From Streptomyces albogriseolus (GTDB lineage Bacteria; Actinomycetota; Actinomycetes; Streptomycetales; Streptomycetaceae), in the NCBI GenBank assembly GCA_014650475.1, contig BMVA01000012.1:1-64000 (forward strand): a stretch of DNA of 64,000 nt. The letters run 5' to 3'. This document shows, in pieces, positions 12,101-20,825 of this stretch (position 1 is its first letter; the number at the start of each line of letters is the position of its first letter). Below the pieces are notes generated by a model, which saw nothing but the letters and a program-made list of their open reading frames with translations, did not search any database and was not told the origin of the DNA. The translations under genes were made by a program, and so were the position numbers.

Positions 12101-13156
12101 GGCGGCGCGGTCACCGTGGACAGCGTCGCGGGCCAGGGCTCCACGTTCACGCTGTTCCTGCCGGTGGCCCGGCCCGACTTCGAGCAGCAGCTGCGGCCCG
12201 CGCCGGCCGTGGAGGGCGAGCCGGCCGGGGAGGAGCTGCCCGAGGCCGCGTCCGGCCGGACGCCCGCGATCGAGGCGGCCCCCTCCCAGCAGGGCCGGCG
12301 TCCGCGCCGGCTGCTGGTGGTGGAGGAGCGGCCCCGGGGGCTGCTCACCCTGGTCGCGGAGAGCGTGGTCCAGGACGTCGCGCACACGGGCGGCGGCTCC
12401 CGTCCGGCGGTCGACATCATCACCGCCGTCGGCGCCCAGGAGGCGGCCGGTGCGCTGGCCGCCGACCCCTGCCACTGCGTGGTGCTGGAGCTGGGCATGG
12501 CGGAGGCGGAGGTGACCCGCTTCCTGGAGGCGCTGCGCGGCGACTCCGCCCTGGCGAGCGTGCCCGTCCTGGTGCACAGCGGGCACCGCGCCGACGCCGG
12601 GGTGGAGGCGAGCCTGCGCGAACGCGCCTCGGGCACGGCGCTGGAGTTCCTGTCCAGCCTGGACGAGCTGCGGGAGCGGATCGCGCTGCACCTGTCGGCG
12701 GAGGAGCCCGGTGACGTGCTGTCGCTGGTGCGCCCGGACGAGGCGCAGCGGACCGCGCCGGAGGCCGTGGTGGACGGCTCGTTCGCGGGCCGGACCGTGC
12801 TGGTCGTCGACGACGACGCGCGCAACCTCTTCGCGCTCAGCGGCATCCTGGAGCTGCACGGCTTCCGGGTGCTGCACGCCGAGGACGGCCGCAAGGGCAT
12901 CGAGAGACTGGTGGACAACCCGGACGTGGCGCTGGTCCTGATGGACGTGATGATGCCCGAGCTGGACGGGTACGCCGCCACGGCCGAGATCCGGTCGATG
13001 CCGCAGTACGCGGACCTGCCGATCATCGCGGTGACCGCGAAGGCGATGCCCGGGGACCGGGAGAAGAGCCTCGCGTCGGGCGCCAGCGACTACGTCACCA
13101 AGCCGGTCGACAGCCGTGAGCTGATCGCCTGCGTGCGCCGCTGGCTGCCGGCATGA
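9152..13156 (+). CDS. HAMP-repeat hybrid histidine kinase with pseudo-receiver and receiver
   Basis: A 1334-residue cytosolic group III-like hybrid kinase with no membrane segments. Residues 10-525 hold at least five 92-residue HAMP-pair repeats ([11 protein letters not shown] recurs every 276 bp). A GAF domain spans about 550-690, a long coiled coil 690-770, HisKA has [12 protein letters not shown] with His779, and the HATPase follows at 880-1010 (N-box [21 protein letters not shown]). A degenerate receiver at 1050-1185 has EE for the acidic pair and Glu in place of the phospho-Asp. A complete receiver ends the protein ([13 protein letters not shown], Asp1265; TAKAMP; TKPVD). Fungal Nik1 and many actinobacterial relatives sense osmotic stress this way. 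ATG 9152 follows GAGGG. The stop overlaps the next gene by four bases. Confidence 0.95.
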   Translation: MTSRSTEGTDTVPGDKELRQLLAGLTAVRDGDFGTRLPADADGLMGDIAKVFNGMVDQLSLFTSEVTRVAREVGTEGTLGGQAQVPGVSGTWADLTDSVNAMAGNLTAQVRNVAQVTTAVAKGDLSQKITVDARGEILELKNTINTMVDQLSAFADEVTRVAREVGTEGRLGGQADVQGVRGTWRDLTDSVNFMAGNLTGQVRNIALVATAVAQGDLSQKITVDARGEILELKNTINTMVDQLSAFADEVTRVAREVGTEGRLGGQAQVRGVSGTWKDLTDNVNVMASNLTGQVRSIAQVASAVGRGDLSQRIRVEAAGEVAALADVINTMVDTLSAFADEVTRVAREVGTEGRLGGQAHVPGVAGTWKDLTDNVNSMANNLTGQVRNIALVTTAVARGDLSKKIDVDARGEILELKTTINTMVDQLSAFAQEVTRVAREVGTEGRLGGQAEVEGVSGTWKRLTENVNELAGNLTRQVRAIAEVTSAVAEGDLTRSVNVEASGEVAELKDNINAMVESLRETTRANQEQDWLKTNLARVSGLMQGHRDLPVVAELIMDELVPLVSAQYGAFYLAEDGEDGPELRLVGSYGYPDDSGRPTRIPFGKTLVGQAARSRRTIMVDALPPDYVTISSGLGQVVPTALVLLPIVVEGQVLGVIELASVTPFTQIHQDFLAQLMETIGVNVNTIVANARTDELLVESQRLTGELQERSAELQTQQEELQRSNAELEDKAALLAAQNRDIEAKNLQIEQARQELEARAQQLSLASKYKSEFLANMSHELRTPLNSLLILAQLLAQNPSRNLSPKQVEYAQIIHSAGSDLLQLINDILDLSKVEAGKMDVSPERVELRRLVEYVEATFRPMTMQKSLDFTVTTAPGAPADLLTDDSRLRQVLRNLLSNAVKFTERGQVELRIEPAPDDEVPQQVLRGGPVVAFRVRDTGVGIPEQHLESIFGAFQQADGTTSRKYGGTGLGLSITREIAHLLGGAVTVDSVAGQGSTFTLFLPVARPDFEQQLRPAPAVEGEPAGEELPEAASGRTPAIEAAPSQQGRRPRRLLVVEERPRGLLTLVAESVVQDVAHTGGGSRPAVDIITAVGAQEAAGALAADPCHCVVLELGMAEAEVTRFLEALRGDSALASVPVLVHSGHRADAGVEASLRERASGTALEFLSSLDELRERIALHLSAEEPGDVLSLVRPDEAQRTAPEAVVDGSFAGRTVLVVDDDARNLFALSGILELHGFRVLHAEDGRKGIERLVDNPDVALVLMDVMMPELDGYAATAEIRSMPQYADLPIIAVTAKAMPGDREKSLASGASDYVTKPVDSRELIACVRRWLPA
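9347..10465 (+). repeat. Tandem 276-bp coding repeats encoding HAMP pairs
   Basis: The element GTCACCCG...GTCGCCCG starts at 9347, 9623, 9899, 10175 and 10451, an exact 276-bp (92-codon) period. Between the second and third units, 139 bases (9516-9654 and 9792-9930) are identical, pointing to recent duplication or gene conversion. Confidence 0.9.
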
Positions 13157-15567
13157 GCGTCCAGGACCACGTGGGCGAGCCGGCGCCCGAGGAGATGGAG
13201 CTGCGGCGCACCCCGGCGGGTCCGGCCGGGGTGCCCGCCGACTCCCCCGTGGGCCGGCTGGCCGCGACGGTGGACCGGCTGAGCCGTGAGGTGCGGGCCG
13301 CACAGGCGGAGGCCGAGGGGCGGGCGCTGATCGAGCTCGCCAAGGGCATCCTCGTGGAGCGTCTCGGGTGCGGTCCGGCGCAGGCGGCGCGGCAGCTCGC
13401 CGAGCTGACCGAGCAGGCCGGGTCGACCCAGCTGGAGTTCGCCGTCGAGGTGATCAACCAGGCCGCCCGGGACCGGATGTCCGAGGTGACGGACGCCTTC
13501 CTGGCCGCGACCCGGGCGGCCGGTGAGGCGGAGGCGGACCCGGCTGCCGTGCGGCTGCGGGCGGCGGAGAGCGGGGCGCTCGCCGCCGACGACACCCAGG
13601 CGGTGGCCGAGTCGCTGCTGGAGCAGGCGCTGCGTCCGCTGGGCGCGGTGGCCGTGGCGATCTGGGCGGCGGGGGCCGACGGGTCGCTGACCCTGGCCGG
13701 CAGTGCGGGCTTCTCCCCCGCCGAGGCGGCGCGCTGGTGCTACGTGCCGCCGGACGTGGCGACGGTCGCGCGGTGCGGTCTGGCCGAGCGTGAGGGGCTG
13801 TGGATCGAGTCGCTGTCGGAGCGGGGGCTGCCGAGCGTGGGCCGGCACCACCACCCCGACGGCGGGCGGGCCGCCGTGCCCGCCGGCACCGGCGGGCGTG
13901 TGTACGGCGTGCTGGAGATCGTCTGGCCGGCGCCGCTGCCCCCGCAGCCGCCGCAGATCGTGCGTCAGGTGGAGGCGCTGGCCGAGCTGTGCGCGCACAC
14001 CTTGGAGACGTACACGGCGCCCGGCGGGCCCGCCCGTCCGCAGCGGGTGCTGCCGGACGCGGCCGAGCTGATGGACCTGGCCGACGGGCTGTACGACCCG
14101 GCCCTGGTGCTGGTGCCGCACCTGGACGAGTCGGGGAACCTGCTCGACTTCCGCATCCAGCACGTCAACAGCCGCTTCCTGGACCCGGCGGGCCGGCCGC
14201 GCGGCATGGTCGGCGGGGCCCTGCTGCTGGAGGCGTACCCGATGGCCGCCGGGGAGAGCGAGCTGTTCCAGCGGATCGAGCGGGTGTACGCCACGGGTGA
14301 GCCGTTCCGCGCCCGGCGCATGCATCTGACCGCGCTGGTCGACCAGGTGCCGCTGTCTGCCGTCGCGGACATCAGCGTCAGCCGGCACGGTGCGGGGATC
14401 CTGTTCATCTGGCGGATCGAGGACGAGACGGCACGGCTGGCCAGTCTCCTTCAGCACGCGCAGCGGCTCGGCCGGATCGGCGGGTTCGAGGAGAACCTGC
14501 TGACCGGGGAGATCACCTGGAACGACCAGCTGTTCGACCTGTACGGGCGTCCGGAGATCAGTCCGCCGGTGCCGCTGGAGGACCTGCCGGCGCACGCGCA
14601 CCCGGACGACGCGGTCGCCATCGGCCGTTTCCTGCGCACGCTGCTGCACCACCGGCGCCCGGCCTCGGCCGCGTTCCGGCTCCAGCGGCCGGACGGTGTG
14701 ACCCGGCACATCCGGGTGGTCGCCGAGCCGGTGCTGGACACCGACGGGCGGCTGCTCACCGTACGGGGCGCCTACCAGGACATCTCGGCGCAGCACTGGA
14801 CCGAGGTGGCGCTGGCGGCGACCAGGGACCAGCTCGCGCACACCGAGCAGCAGGCGAGCGAGCGGGACCGGCTGGCGCTGCAGCTGCAGCGCGCGATCAT
14901 GCCGCCGACGCAGGCGCCGCTGCAGATGCCCGACCTGGACGTGGCCGTGCGCTACCGGCCCGCCGAGGCGGAGCAGCTGGTGGGTGGCGACTGGTACGAC
15001 GCGGTGGTGCTGCCGTCCCGTCTGGTGCTGCTGTGCGTGGGCGACGTCGCCGGTCACGGCATCGAGGCGGCGACCAGCATGGTCGTGCTGCGCAACGCGC
15101 TGCGCGGGCTCGCCGTCACCGGCGCGGGTCCCGGGCAGCTGCTGTCGTGGCTGAACATGGTGACGCACCATCTGACCGGCGGGGTCACGGCCACGGCGGT
15201 CTGCGGCCTGTACGACCCGGCCACCCGCGTCCTGCGGTGGGCGCGGGCGGGTCATCTGCCGCCGGTGCTGGTGCGCGGCTCCGAGGCGGCCCCGCTGCCG
15301 GCGGTGAGCGGTCTGCTGCTGGGCGCCCTCCCCGAGGCGCGCTACGAGGAGGGCGAGGTGCAGCTCGCCGCGGAGGACAACCTGCTGATGTACACGGACG
15401 GGCTGATCGAGCGCCGGGACCGCTCGGTGGAGGAGTCGCTGACGCATCTCCTCACCACCGCGGCCACGGTGCCGGGCACGCTCGACCAGCGGCTCGACCG
15501 GCTGCTCACGTACAGCAGGTCGGACACCGACGACGACACCTGCATCGTGGGGATCAGGGTGGGGTAG
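13153..15567 (+). CDS. ANTAR-GAF-PAS-PP2C serine phosphatase
   Basis: An 804-residue multidomain protein. Residues 30-105 form an ANTAR RNA-binding-like domain (ALIELAKGILVERLGCGPAQAARQLAELT). Residues about 140-280 look like a GAF domain. Two PAS-like regions follow at 300-545, the second containing a FDLYGRPE ... HPDDA pattern. After a short coiled coil the C-terminal 215 residues are a SpoIIE/RsbU-type PP2C phosphatase (GGDWYDAVVLP, VGDVAGHGIEAA, ARAGHLPPVL, YTDGLIERRD, TDDDTCI) with the metal-binding aspartates present. It overlaps the hybrid kinase by four bases (ATGA), so the two are translationally coupled. Its likely substrate is the phosphorylated STAS protein encoded next. An ANTAR joined to a phosphatase is an unusual architecture. 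Confidence 0.93.
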   Translation: MSVQDHVGEPAPEEMELRRTPAGPAGVPADSPVGRLAATVDRLSREVRAAQAEAEGRALIELAKGILVERLGCGPAQAARQLAELTEQAGSTQLEFAVEVINQAARDRMSEVTDAFLAATRAAGEAEADPAAVRLRAAESGALAADDTQAVAESLLEQALRPLGAVAVAIWAAGADGSLTLAGSAGFSPAEAARWCYVPPDVATVARCGLAEREGLWIESLSERGLPSVGRHHHPDGGRAAVPAGTGGRVYGVLEIVWPAPLPPQPPQIVRQVEALAELCAHTLETYTAPGGPARPQRVLPDAAELMDLADGLYDPALVLVPHLDESGNLLDFRIQHVNSRFLDPAGRPRGMVGGALLLEAYPMAAGESELFQRIERVYATGEPFRARRMHLTALVDQVPLSAVADISVSRHGAGILFIWRIEDETARLASLLQHAQRLGRIGGFEENLLTGEITWNDQLFDLYGRPEISPPVPLEDLPAHAHPDDAVAIGRFLRTLLHHRRPASAAFRLQRPDGVTRHIRVVAEPVLDTDGRLLTVRGAYQDISAQHWTEVALAATRDQLAHTEQQASERDRLALQLQRAIMPPTQAPLQMPDLDVAVRYRPAEAEQLVGGDWYDAVVLPSRLVLLCVGDVAGHGIEAATSMVVLRNALRGLAVTGAGPGQLLSWLNMVTHHLTGGVTATAVCGLYDPATRVLRWARAGHLPPVLVRGSEAAPLPAVSGLLLGALPEARYEEGEVQLAAEDNLLMYTDGLIERRDRSVEESLTHLLTTAATVPGTLDQRLDRLLTYSRSDTDDDTCIVGIRVG

Positions 15568-15669
15568 GTCACCCGGGCGGCCGATCGGGCGGACGGAGGA
15601 ATGAGCGGGCGATTCGGGGGTACGCGCGGCTGCGCGACGAAGAGCTTGATCACCTTGTTGGAGGTACTC

Positions 15670-16062
15670 GTGCCCATTGCCCAGGACCCGTTGTCCGTCG
15701 AGGTGACACTTCCTCGTGAGGATGTGGCCCTCGTCACCGTCGAGGGCTACTTGGACGTCGACACGGCGACCGAGTTCCAGCACCACCTGGCGAACCAGCT
15801 GCACCACGGGCGCCGGCACTTCCTGCTGGATCTGTCGGAGGTTCCGTTCATGGACTCCTCCGGCATGAACATCATCCTGCGCGTCTACCAGGAGGCGCGG
15901 GAGCTGCCGGGGAGCGTGCACATCATCTCCCCCACCCCCGCGGTGCGCCGGATCCTCGATCTGACGGGCGTCAGCATCACCGTGCCGGTGTCGGACAGCG
16001 TCGACGAGGCGCTGGAGCGCGTCGACCGGTTCCAGGCGGCCCCGTCCGAGCCCGAGGCCTGA
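15670..16062 (+). CDS. RsbV-like anti-anti-sigma factor (STAS)
   Basis: A 130-residue single STAS domain (DVALVTVEGYLDVDTATEF ... EVPFMDSSGMNIILR). MDSSG holds the phosphorylatable serine (Ser63 or Ser64) of the RsbV/SpoIIAA family. GTG 15670 is selected because a perfect GGAGG sits five bases upstream (15660-15664); the frame extends to 15601 without family similarity. It lies 102 bases after the PP2C gene, its probable dephosphorylating partner. When unphosphorylated it should bind a HATPase anti-sigma factor and free a sigma factor. The specific partner is unknown. Confidence 0.93.
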   Translation: MPIAQDPLSVEVTLPREDVALVTVEGYLDVDTATEFQHHLANQLHHGRRHFLLDLSEVPFMDSSGMNIILRVYQEARELPGSVHIISPTPAVRRILDLTGVSITVPVSDSVDEALERVDRFQAAPSEPEA

Positions 16063-16130
16063 GCGGGACCGCCCCGCCCGGTCCCGGCACGGGTCCGGGC
16101 GCTTGTGACGACGAGGAAGAGAGCAGACAG

Positions 16131-17030
16131 GTGCAGGAGCACGAAGCGGACGCGACCCAGGCGAGCCCCGCCCGGGAGGTCGGGGACTTCCTGCGGCGGC
16201 GACGGGAGCAGGTCGCCCAGCGATGGGCCGACGAGCCCCTGTTCCGCACGGTGTTCACCGTCTCGCGCGACGAGGCGGTGGACGCGGGCCGGGTGATCGT
16301 GGACGCGCTGGCCCAGGTGGCCGACGCGCAGCGGATCGAGGACCCGGACGCCGCGGGATTCACCGGGGTCCGCGAGCAGCTCGCCCGGATGGGGGCGGCC
16401 CGCTCCCGCGCGGGGCTGTCCACCACCCAGGTCTCCAGCGAGCTGGCCGCGCTGCTGCCGCCGGTGGAGAACCTGCTGGTGGCCGATCTGGCACAGGAGG
16501 ACCCCGAGCGGCGGCGGGAGTGCGCGACCGCGCTGAGCGTGCTGATGGGCACGCTGCGGCTGGTCACCATGCAGACCGCGCTCAGCGAGAACCAGGCCCT
16601 GATAGACCGGCAGCGGCTGCAGCTGCTGGAGGTGGCGACACCGGTGATCAAGCTCTGGGACGGGATCGTGGCGGTCCCGCTGATCGGGACGCTGGACAGC
16701 GCCCGCAGCCAGGTGGTGATGGAGACGCTGCTGAACGCGGTCGTCGACCAGCACGCCCGGTTCGCGATCCTCGACATCACCGGCGTGCCGACGGTCGACT
16801 CGCTGGTCGCGCAGCACCTGATGAAGACGGTCGCCGCCGCCCGGCTGATGGGCGCGGAGTGCGTCGTCTCCGGCATCCGCCCGGCGATCGCGCAGACCAT
16901 CGTCCACCTCGGCCTCGACCTCGGCACGGTCAAGACCCGCGCGAGCCTCGCCGACGCGCTCGGGTACTGCCTCCACGAGCTGGGGGCGAACATCGTGAAC
17001 GCCCCGGCCGAGGGTGCGGTCCGGCGGTGA
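16131..17030 (+). CDS. rsbR: RsbR-like stressosome scaffold protein
   Basis: A 299-residue protein with an N-terminal all-helical sensor-like region (about 1-165, similar in kind to the RsbRD/RsbRA N-domains) and a C-terminal STAS domain. The STAS core reads ARFAILDITGVPTVDSLVAQHL, where Ser224 occupies the position phosphorylated in RsbR proteins. IRPAIAQTIVHLG is also characteristic. In Bacillus, RsbR and RsbS build the stressosome and hold the RsbT kinase. The GTG 16131 start has GAGGAAGAGAG upstream. Its stop overlaps the start of the RsbS-like gene (GTGA), implying coupled synthesis. Confidence 0.92.
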   Translation: MQEHEADATQASPAREVGDFLRRRREQVAQRWADEPLFRTVFTVSRDEAVDAGRVIVDALAQVADAQRIEDPDAAGFTGVREQLARMGAARSRAGLSTTQVSSELAALLPPVENLLVADLAQEDPERRRECATALSVLMGTLRLVTMQTALSENQALIDRQRLQLLEVATPVIKLWDGIVAVPLIGTLDSARSQVVMETLLNAVVDQHARFAILDITGVPTVDSLVAQHLMKTVAAARLMGAECVVSGIRPAIAQTIVHLGLDLGTVKTRASLADALGYCLHELGANIVNAPAEGAVRR

Positions 17031-17440
17031 GCGAACACTACGCCCGCCCGGTCGCGGGCCATGTGCCGGTGCTGCGGCTCGGGGACGTGCTGCTGGTCAC
17101 CCTCCAGGGCGACCTGCACGACGGCATGGCGTCCCAGCTCCAGCAGGACCTGGCCGAGACGATCGCCGCCAGCCGGGTCACGGGGGTGGTCATCGACATC
17201 TCCGGAGTGGAGATCGTCGACTCCTTCCTGGGCCGGGTGCTGGCCGAGACCGCGGCGCAGACCGAGCTGCTGGCCGCGCGGACCGTGGTGGCGGGGATGC
17301 GGCCGGCGGTCGCCATCACGCTGGTGGAGCTGGGCCTGACGTTCCCGGAGCTGCGTACGGCGCTGAACACCGAGGCGGCGCTGGCGCTGCTGGCGCAGCC
17401 CGTCGTGGCGAACCGGCCCGACGGCGAGGGGAGACCGTGA
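17027..17440 (+). CDS. rsbS: RsbS-like stressosome STAS protein
   Basis: A 137-residue single-domain STAS protein closely resembling Bacillus RsbS: GVVIDISGVEIVDSFLGRVL followed by AGMRPAVAITLVELGLTF. Ser66 matches the serine phosphorylated by RsbT to release the kinase. It begins at GTG 17027, overlapping the rsbR-like stop, and its own stop overlaps the rsbT-like ATG at 17440. The strict R-S-T order with overlaps is the conserved stressosome arrangement. A short C-terminal extension after about residue 118 is not conserved. Confidence 0.94.
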   Translation: MSEHYARPVAGHVPVLRLGDVLLVTLQGDLHDGMASQLQQDLAETIAASRVTGVVIDISGVEIVDSFLGRVLAETAAQTELLAARTVVAGMRPAVAITLVELGLTFPELRTALNTEAALALLAQPVVANRPDGEGRP

Positions 17441-17883
17441 TGGACACCGCCGCGGACGTCGAGGCGCGGCTGCCCATCCGGTCGGACATGGACCTCGCGT
17501 GGGTGCGTCAGCACGTGCGGCAGGCCGCGACCCGGGTCGGCTTCGGTCTGGTGGACCAGACGAAGCTGGTGACGGCCGCCAGCGAGCTGGCCCGCAACAC
17601 GCTGGTGCACGGCGGGGGCGGCGTGCTGGAGACGTCGCGGGTCACCGCCGCCGACGGCACGGCCGGGCTGCGGCTGACCTTCTCCGACGAGGGCCCCGGG
17701 ATCCCGGATCTCGAGCGGGCCCTCAGTGACGGCTACACCTCGGGCGACGGACTGGGCATGGGGCTGGGCGGGTCGAGGCGCCTGGTGCACGACTTCGAGG
17801 TGGACAGCACCCCGGGGGCGGGCACCACCGTGCGGGTGACCTCCTGGGTGTCCCGGCCGGTCCGGCCGCGCGGGGGCGCGTGA
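17440..17883 (+). CDS. rsbT: RsbT-like serine kinase / switch protein
   Basis: A 147-residue GHKL ATPase of the RsbT class. The N-box is TAASELARNTLVHGGGG, the G1 box is FSDEGPGIPDLERAL, and the lid GDGLGMGLGGSRRLVHDFEVDS matches RsbT rather than RsbW. In the paradigm it phosphorylates RsbS and RsbR, leaves the stressosome and activates an RsbU-type phosphatase. Candidate targets here are the PP2C proteins encoded on either side. ATG 17440 overlaps the previous stop by one base and has GAGGGGAG upstream. Confidence 0.94.
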   Translation: MDTAADVEARLPIRSDMDLAWVRQHVRQAATRVGFGLVDQTKLVTAASELARNTLVHGGGGVLETSRVTAADGTAGLRLTFSDEGPGIPDLERALSDGYTSGDGLGMGLGGSRRLVHDFEVDSTPGAGTTVRVTSWVSRPVRPRGGA

Positions 17884-18953
17884 TGCCGCGCGTCCGGCAC
17901 GTGCCGGTGCACGACGCGACCCGGGTGCGCGACGTCAGGGTGGCGGCGGAGGAGGCCGCGGCCCGCGCCGGGCTGGACGAGCAGCGCCGGGCGGCGTGCG
18001 CGCTGGTGGCGACGGAACTGGCGACCAACCTGCTCAAACACGCGACGGCGGGCGAGGTGGTGGTCGACGTCGTCGATCCCGCCGTGCTGCCCGAGGGGCG
18101 GCTGGGACGGGCCGTGCAGATCACCGCCCTCGACCACGGGCCGGGCATCGCCGACGTGGCCGGCGCGTTCGAGGACGGCTTCACCACCGGCGGCTCGCTC
18201 GGCGCGGGTCTGGGGACGTGCCGGCGGATCGCCGACGCGTTCGGCCTGCACAGCGTGGTGGGCCGGGGCACGGTCGCGGTGGCCCGGATAGGGCCCGCCA
18301 CGGCCGGACCGGTCCCCGCGGAGGGGGAGCCGGTGCGGTCGCTCGGCGTACACGCGGGCGGTGTCAACGTGCCGTTCGCGGGCGCGGAGCTGTCCGGGGA
18401 CGCCTGGTCGTGGGTGCGGTCGGGCGACCGGGTGACGCTGATGCTGGCGGACGGTCTCGGCCATGGCGCCGAGGCCGCCCGCGCCTCCGACGCCGCCGTC
18501 GAGGAGCTGCGCCACTGCGCCCGGCTGCCGCCCGCCGAGCTGCTCCAGCGGCTGCACACCGCGCTGTCCGGGACCCGCGGCGCGGCGGTCGCCGCGGTGC
18601 AGCTCGACACCTGGACCGGGCGGCTGCGCTTCGCGGGCATCGGCAACGTGACCGCGCGGCTGCGGGACGGCGGGCGCTGGCGGACGCTGCTGTCCCGGCC
18701 CGGGATCGTCGGCGCGCACCGGCCCCGCACGGTCCGCGAGGACGAGGCGGACTGGACCCGTGAGAGCCTGCTGATCCTGCACACGGACGGGCTGCCGTCC
18801 CGCTGGACGCCGCCCGCGGACACCGGCGTGCCCCCGGCCGACCCGGCCGTGACGGCCGCCGTGGCGGTCCGCGACGCGGGCAGCGCGGCGCGTCCGGTAC
18901 GGGACGACACCGCCGTGGCCGTGCTCGCCAACGTCCCGGAGGCTTCTTCATGA
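17883..18953 (+). CDS. HATPase-PP2C fusion, RsbX-like
   Basis: A 356-residue fusion. Residues 1-140 are a GHKL ATPase (ATELATNLLKHATAG; DHGPGIADV; GGSLGAGLGTCRRIADAF). Residues 160-356 form a compact PP2C domain with LMLADGLGHGAEAARAS and RFAGIGNVTARL, most like RsbX. It directly follows the RsbT-like gene, overlapping its stop, which is where a stressosome-resetting RsbX phosphatase would be expected. The fusion of a kinase-like and a phosphatase domain suggests one protein could both modify and reset STAS partners; that is inference. ATG 17883 is preferred to GTG 17880. Confidence 0.9.
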   Translation: MPRVRHVPVHDATRVRDVRVAAEEAAARAGLDEQRRAACALVATELATNLLKHATAGEVVVDVVDPAVLPEGRLGRAVQITALDHGPGIADVAGAFEDGFTTGGSLGAGLGTCRRIADAFGLHSVVGRGTVAVARIGPATAGPVPAEGEPVRSLGVHAGGVNVPFAGAELSGDAWSWVRSGDRVTLMLADGLGHGAEAARASDAAVEELRHCARLPPAELLQRLHTALSGTRGAAVAAVQLDTWTGRLRFAGIGNVTARLRDGGRWRTLLSRPGIVGAHRPRTVREDEADWTRESLLILHTDGLPSRWTPPADTGVPPADPAVTAAVAVRDAGSAARPVRDDTAVAVLANVPEASS

Positions 18954-20671
18954 CGCGTGCCTGGCGCATCGCGACCGTCACCGACGCGGCCCGCGCCCGG
19001 ATCGCCGTGGCGCGGCTGGCCGCCGCGTGCGGGGTGCCCACCGTGGCCCGGACCCGGCTGGCCACCGCCCTGAGCGGGCAGCTGCGGCAGTGCCTCACCA
19101 AGGGCGGCACATGGCTGCTCACCGTGGAGGGCACCGGCGGCGCGGACGGCGGCCCGGGCGAGCTGCACGTGGTGGTCGTCCCTGCCCCGGACGGCGCCGC
19201 CGGGGAGCGCGCCCCGTGGACGACGGGCGTGCCCTGCCCCGAGCCGGGACGGCTGTCCGAGCCGTGCCCGGTGCCGGAGGAGGCGGCCGCGCTGTCCGAG
19301 GGGCTGCTCGGAGCCGACGAGGACACCTCGGTGGTGCTGGAGGAGCTGACCGAGCAGGAGCGGCTGGTCGCCTTCCACCGGGAGGAGCTGCACCAGACCA
19401 ACCAGGGCGTCCTGGCGCTGCACGCCGAGCTGGACGCGGCGGGCAGGGCGCAGCGGGAGGCGTTCGCGGCGGAGCGCCGGGCCCGCACGGAGGCGGAGAA
19501 CGCGCGGCGGCGGCTGACGTTCCTCGCGGACGCCAGCGCCGTGCTGACCGCGTCGCTGAACCACGACGAAATTCTGCGCCGGCTGCCGGAGCTGCTGGTG
19601 CCGCGGTACGCCGACGGCGTCGACGTCTGGCTGTTCGACCACGAGGACGGCCGGTCGCTGCCCTCCGCCCACCCGGGCGCGGCGGTGCAGGCGGCCCGCA
19701 CCGGGCGCCCGCAGTACGCCGCCGACCACCCCGGGAACCTGCCGGGCGTGGAGGACCGGCCGCCGTCGGCGCTGGCTCCGGACCGGCCGCTGCTGTGCGT
19801 GCCGCTGCTGACGCCGCGCCGGGCGCCGGTGGGCGTGCTGACGCTGTCGCCGCAGGGCGAGCGGTGGGACCCGGACGACGCGGTGATGCTGATCGAGCTC
19901 GCCCGGCGGGCCGGGATCGCCCTGGACAACGCCCGCCGCTTCGAGCACAACCGGGACATCGCGGAGACGCTGCAGCGCGCCCTGCTGACGGAGCTGCCGT
20001 CGGCCCCGGGCGTGGGCCTGGCGGCGCGCTATCTGCCGGCCACACACGGGCTGAACATCGGCGGCGACTGGTACGACGCGTTCCGGCAGCGGGACGGCAG
20101 CCTGGTCACCGTCATCGGCGACGTGACCGGGCACGGGCTGCACGCGGCGGTGATGATGAGCCAGCTGCGCACCGCGCTGCGCGCCTACGCCGTGGACGGC
20201 GACAGCCCCGGACGGCTTCTGACCCGGCTGCACGGCTATCTGCGCCAGCTCCAGCCGGACCTGTTCGCGACGGCCGTCATCGCCCGCTTCCACCCGGACG
20301 ACCGCACCCTCACCTGGGCCGCGGCGGGCCACCCGCCGCCGGTGCTGCGGCTGCCGGACGGCGAGGTGCGCACGCTGGACGCCAAGCCGGGCGCGATGCT
20401 GGGCATCCCGCTGAGCCAGGACATCCCCGACCACACCGAGCGGCTGGCGCCCGGCTCGACGCTGGCCCTGTACACCGACGGGCTGGTGGAGCGGCGCTCC
20501 CGGGGCATCGACCCGGGCATCGAGCGCCTCGGCGCGGCCCTCGCCTCGTTCGAACGCGCGGAGCTGGACACGGATCTGGAGGACGCGGCGGACCGTGTCC
20601 TGCAGCCCCTGCTCAGCGACTCCGAGCGCGACGACGACGTGTGCCTGCTGCTCTGTCACCTGCGCGGCTGA
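18950..20671 (+). CDS. RsbU-type GAF-PP2C phosphatase with degenerate N-terminal domain
   Basis: A 573-residue protein. The N-terminal about 100 residues resemble a truncated or degenerate HATPase-like domain (VARTRLATALSGQLRQCL). A coiled coil spans 125-180 (EELTEQERLVAFHREELHQT). A weak GAF domain occupies about 185-330, then a clear SpoIIE/RsbU PP2C domain (GGDWYDAFRQRDG, VIGDVTGHGLHAA, AAAGHPPPVLRLP, YTDGLVERRS, DDDVCLLL). It overlaps the preceding gene by four bases and closes the stress operon. The coiled coil could be the docking surface for the RsbT-like protein, as in RsbU. Confidence 0.92.
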   Translation: MTRAWRIATVTDAARARIAVARLAAACGVPTVARTRLATALSGQLRQCLTKGGTWLLTVEGTGGADGGPGELHVVVVPAPDGAAGERAPWTTGVPCPEPGRLSEPCPVPEEAAALSEGLLGADEDTSVVLEELTEQERLVAFHREELHQTNQGVLALHAELDAAGRAQREAFAAERRARTEAENARRRLTFLADASAVLTASLNHDEILRRLPELLVPRYADGVDVWLFDHEDGRSLPSAHPGAAVQAARTGRPQYAADHPGNLPGVEDRPPSALAPDRPLLCVPLLTPRRAPVGVLTLSPQGERWDPDDAVMLIELARRAGIALDNARRFEHNRDIAETLQRALLTELPSAPGVGLAARYLPATHGLNIGGDWYDAFRQRDGSLVTVIGDVTGHGLHAAVMMSQLRTALRAYAVDGDSPGRLLTRLHGYLRQLQPDLFATAVIARFHPDDRTLTWAAAGHPPPVLRLPDGEVRTLDAKPGAMLGIPLSQDIPDHTERLAPGSTLALYTDGLVERRSRGIDPGIERLGAALASFERAELDTDLEDAADRVLQPLLSDSERDDDVCLLLCHLRG

Positions 20672-20711
20672 GACCCCGGGCACGGCCCGGTGCGGGCGCC
20701 GGTGCGGGCCC

Positions 20712-20752
20712 CCCGCCCCGGCGCTCCCGGTGCGGTCCGGGGCCGGGGCGGG
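20712..20752 (+). terminator. Candidate terminator of the stress operon
   Basis: An 11-bp perfect inverted repeat (20712-20722, CCCGCCCCGGC; 20742-20752, GCCGGGGCGGG) with a 19-base loop lies 40 bases after the last gene of the operon. Confidence 0.5.
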
Positions 20753-20825
20753 CATCGTGGACCTGAAGAGGGGCACGCGTCAGGCATCGACGTTCGAGGC
20801 GGACCGCCTGAAGCCGCACGAAGGG

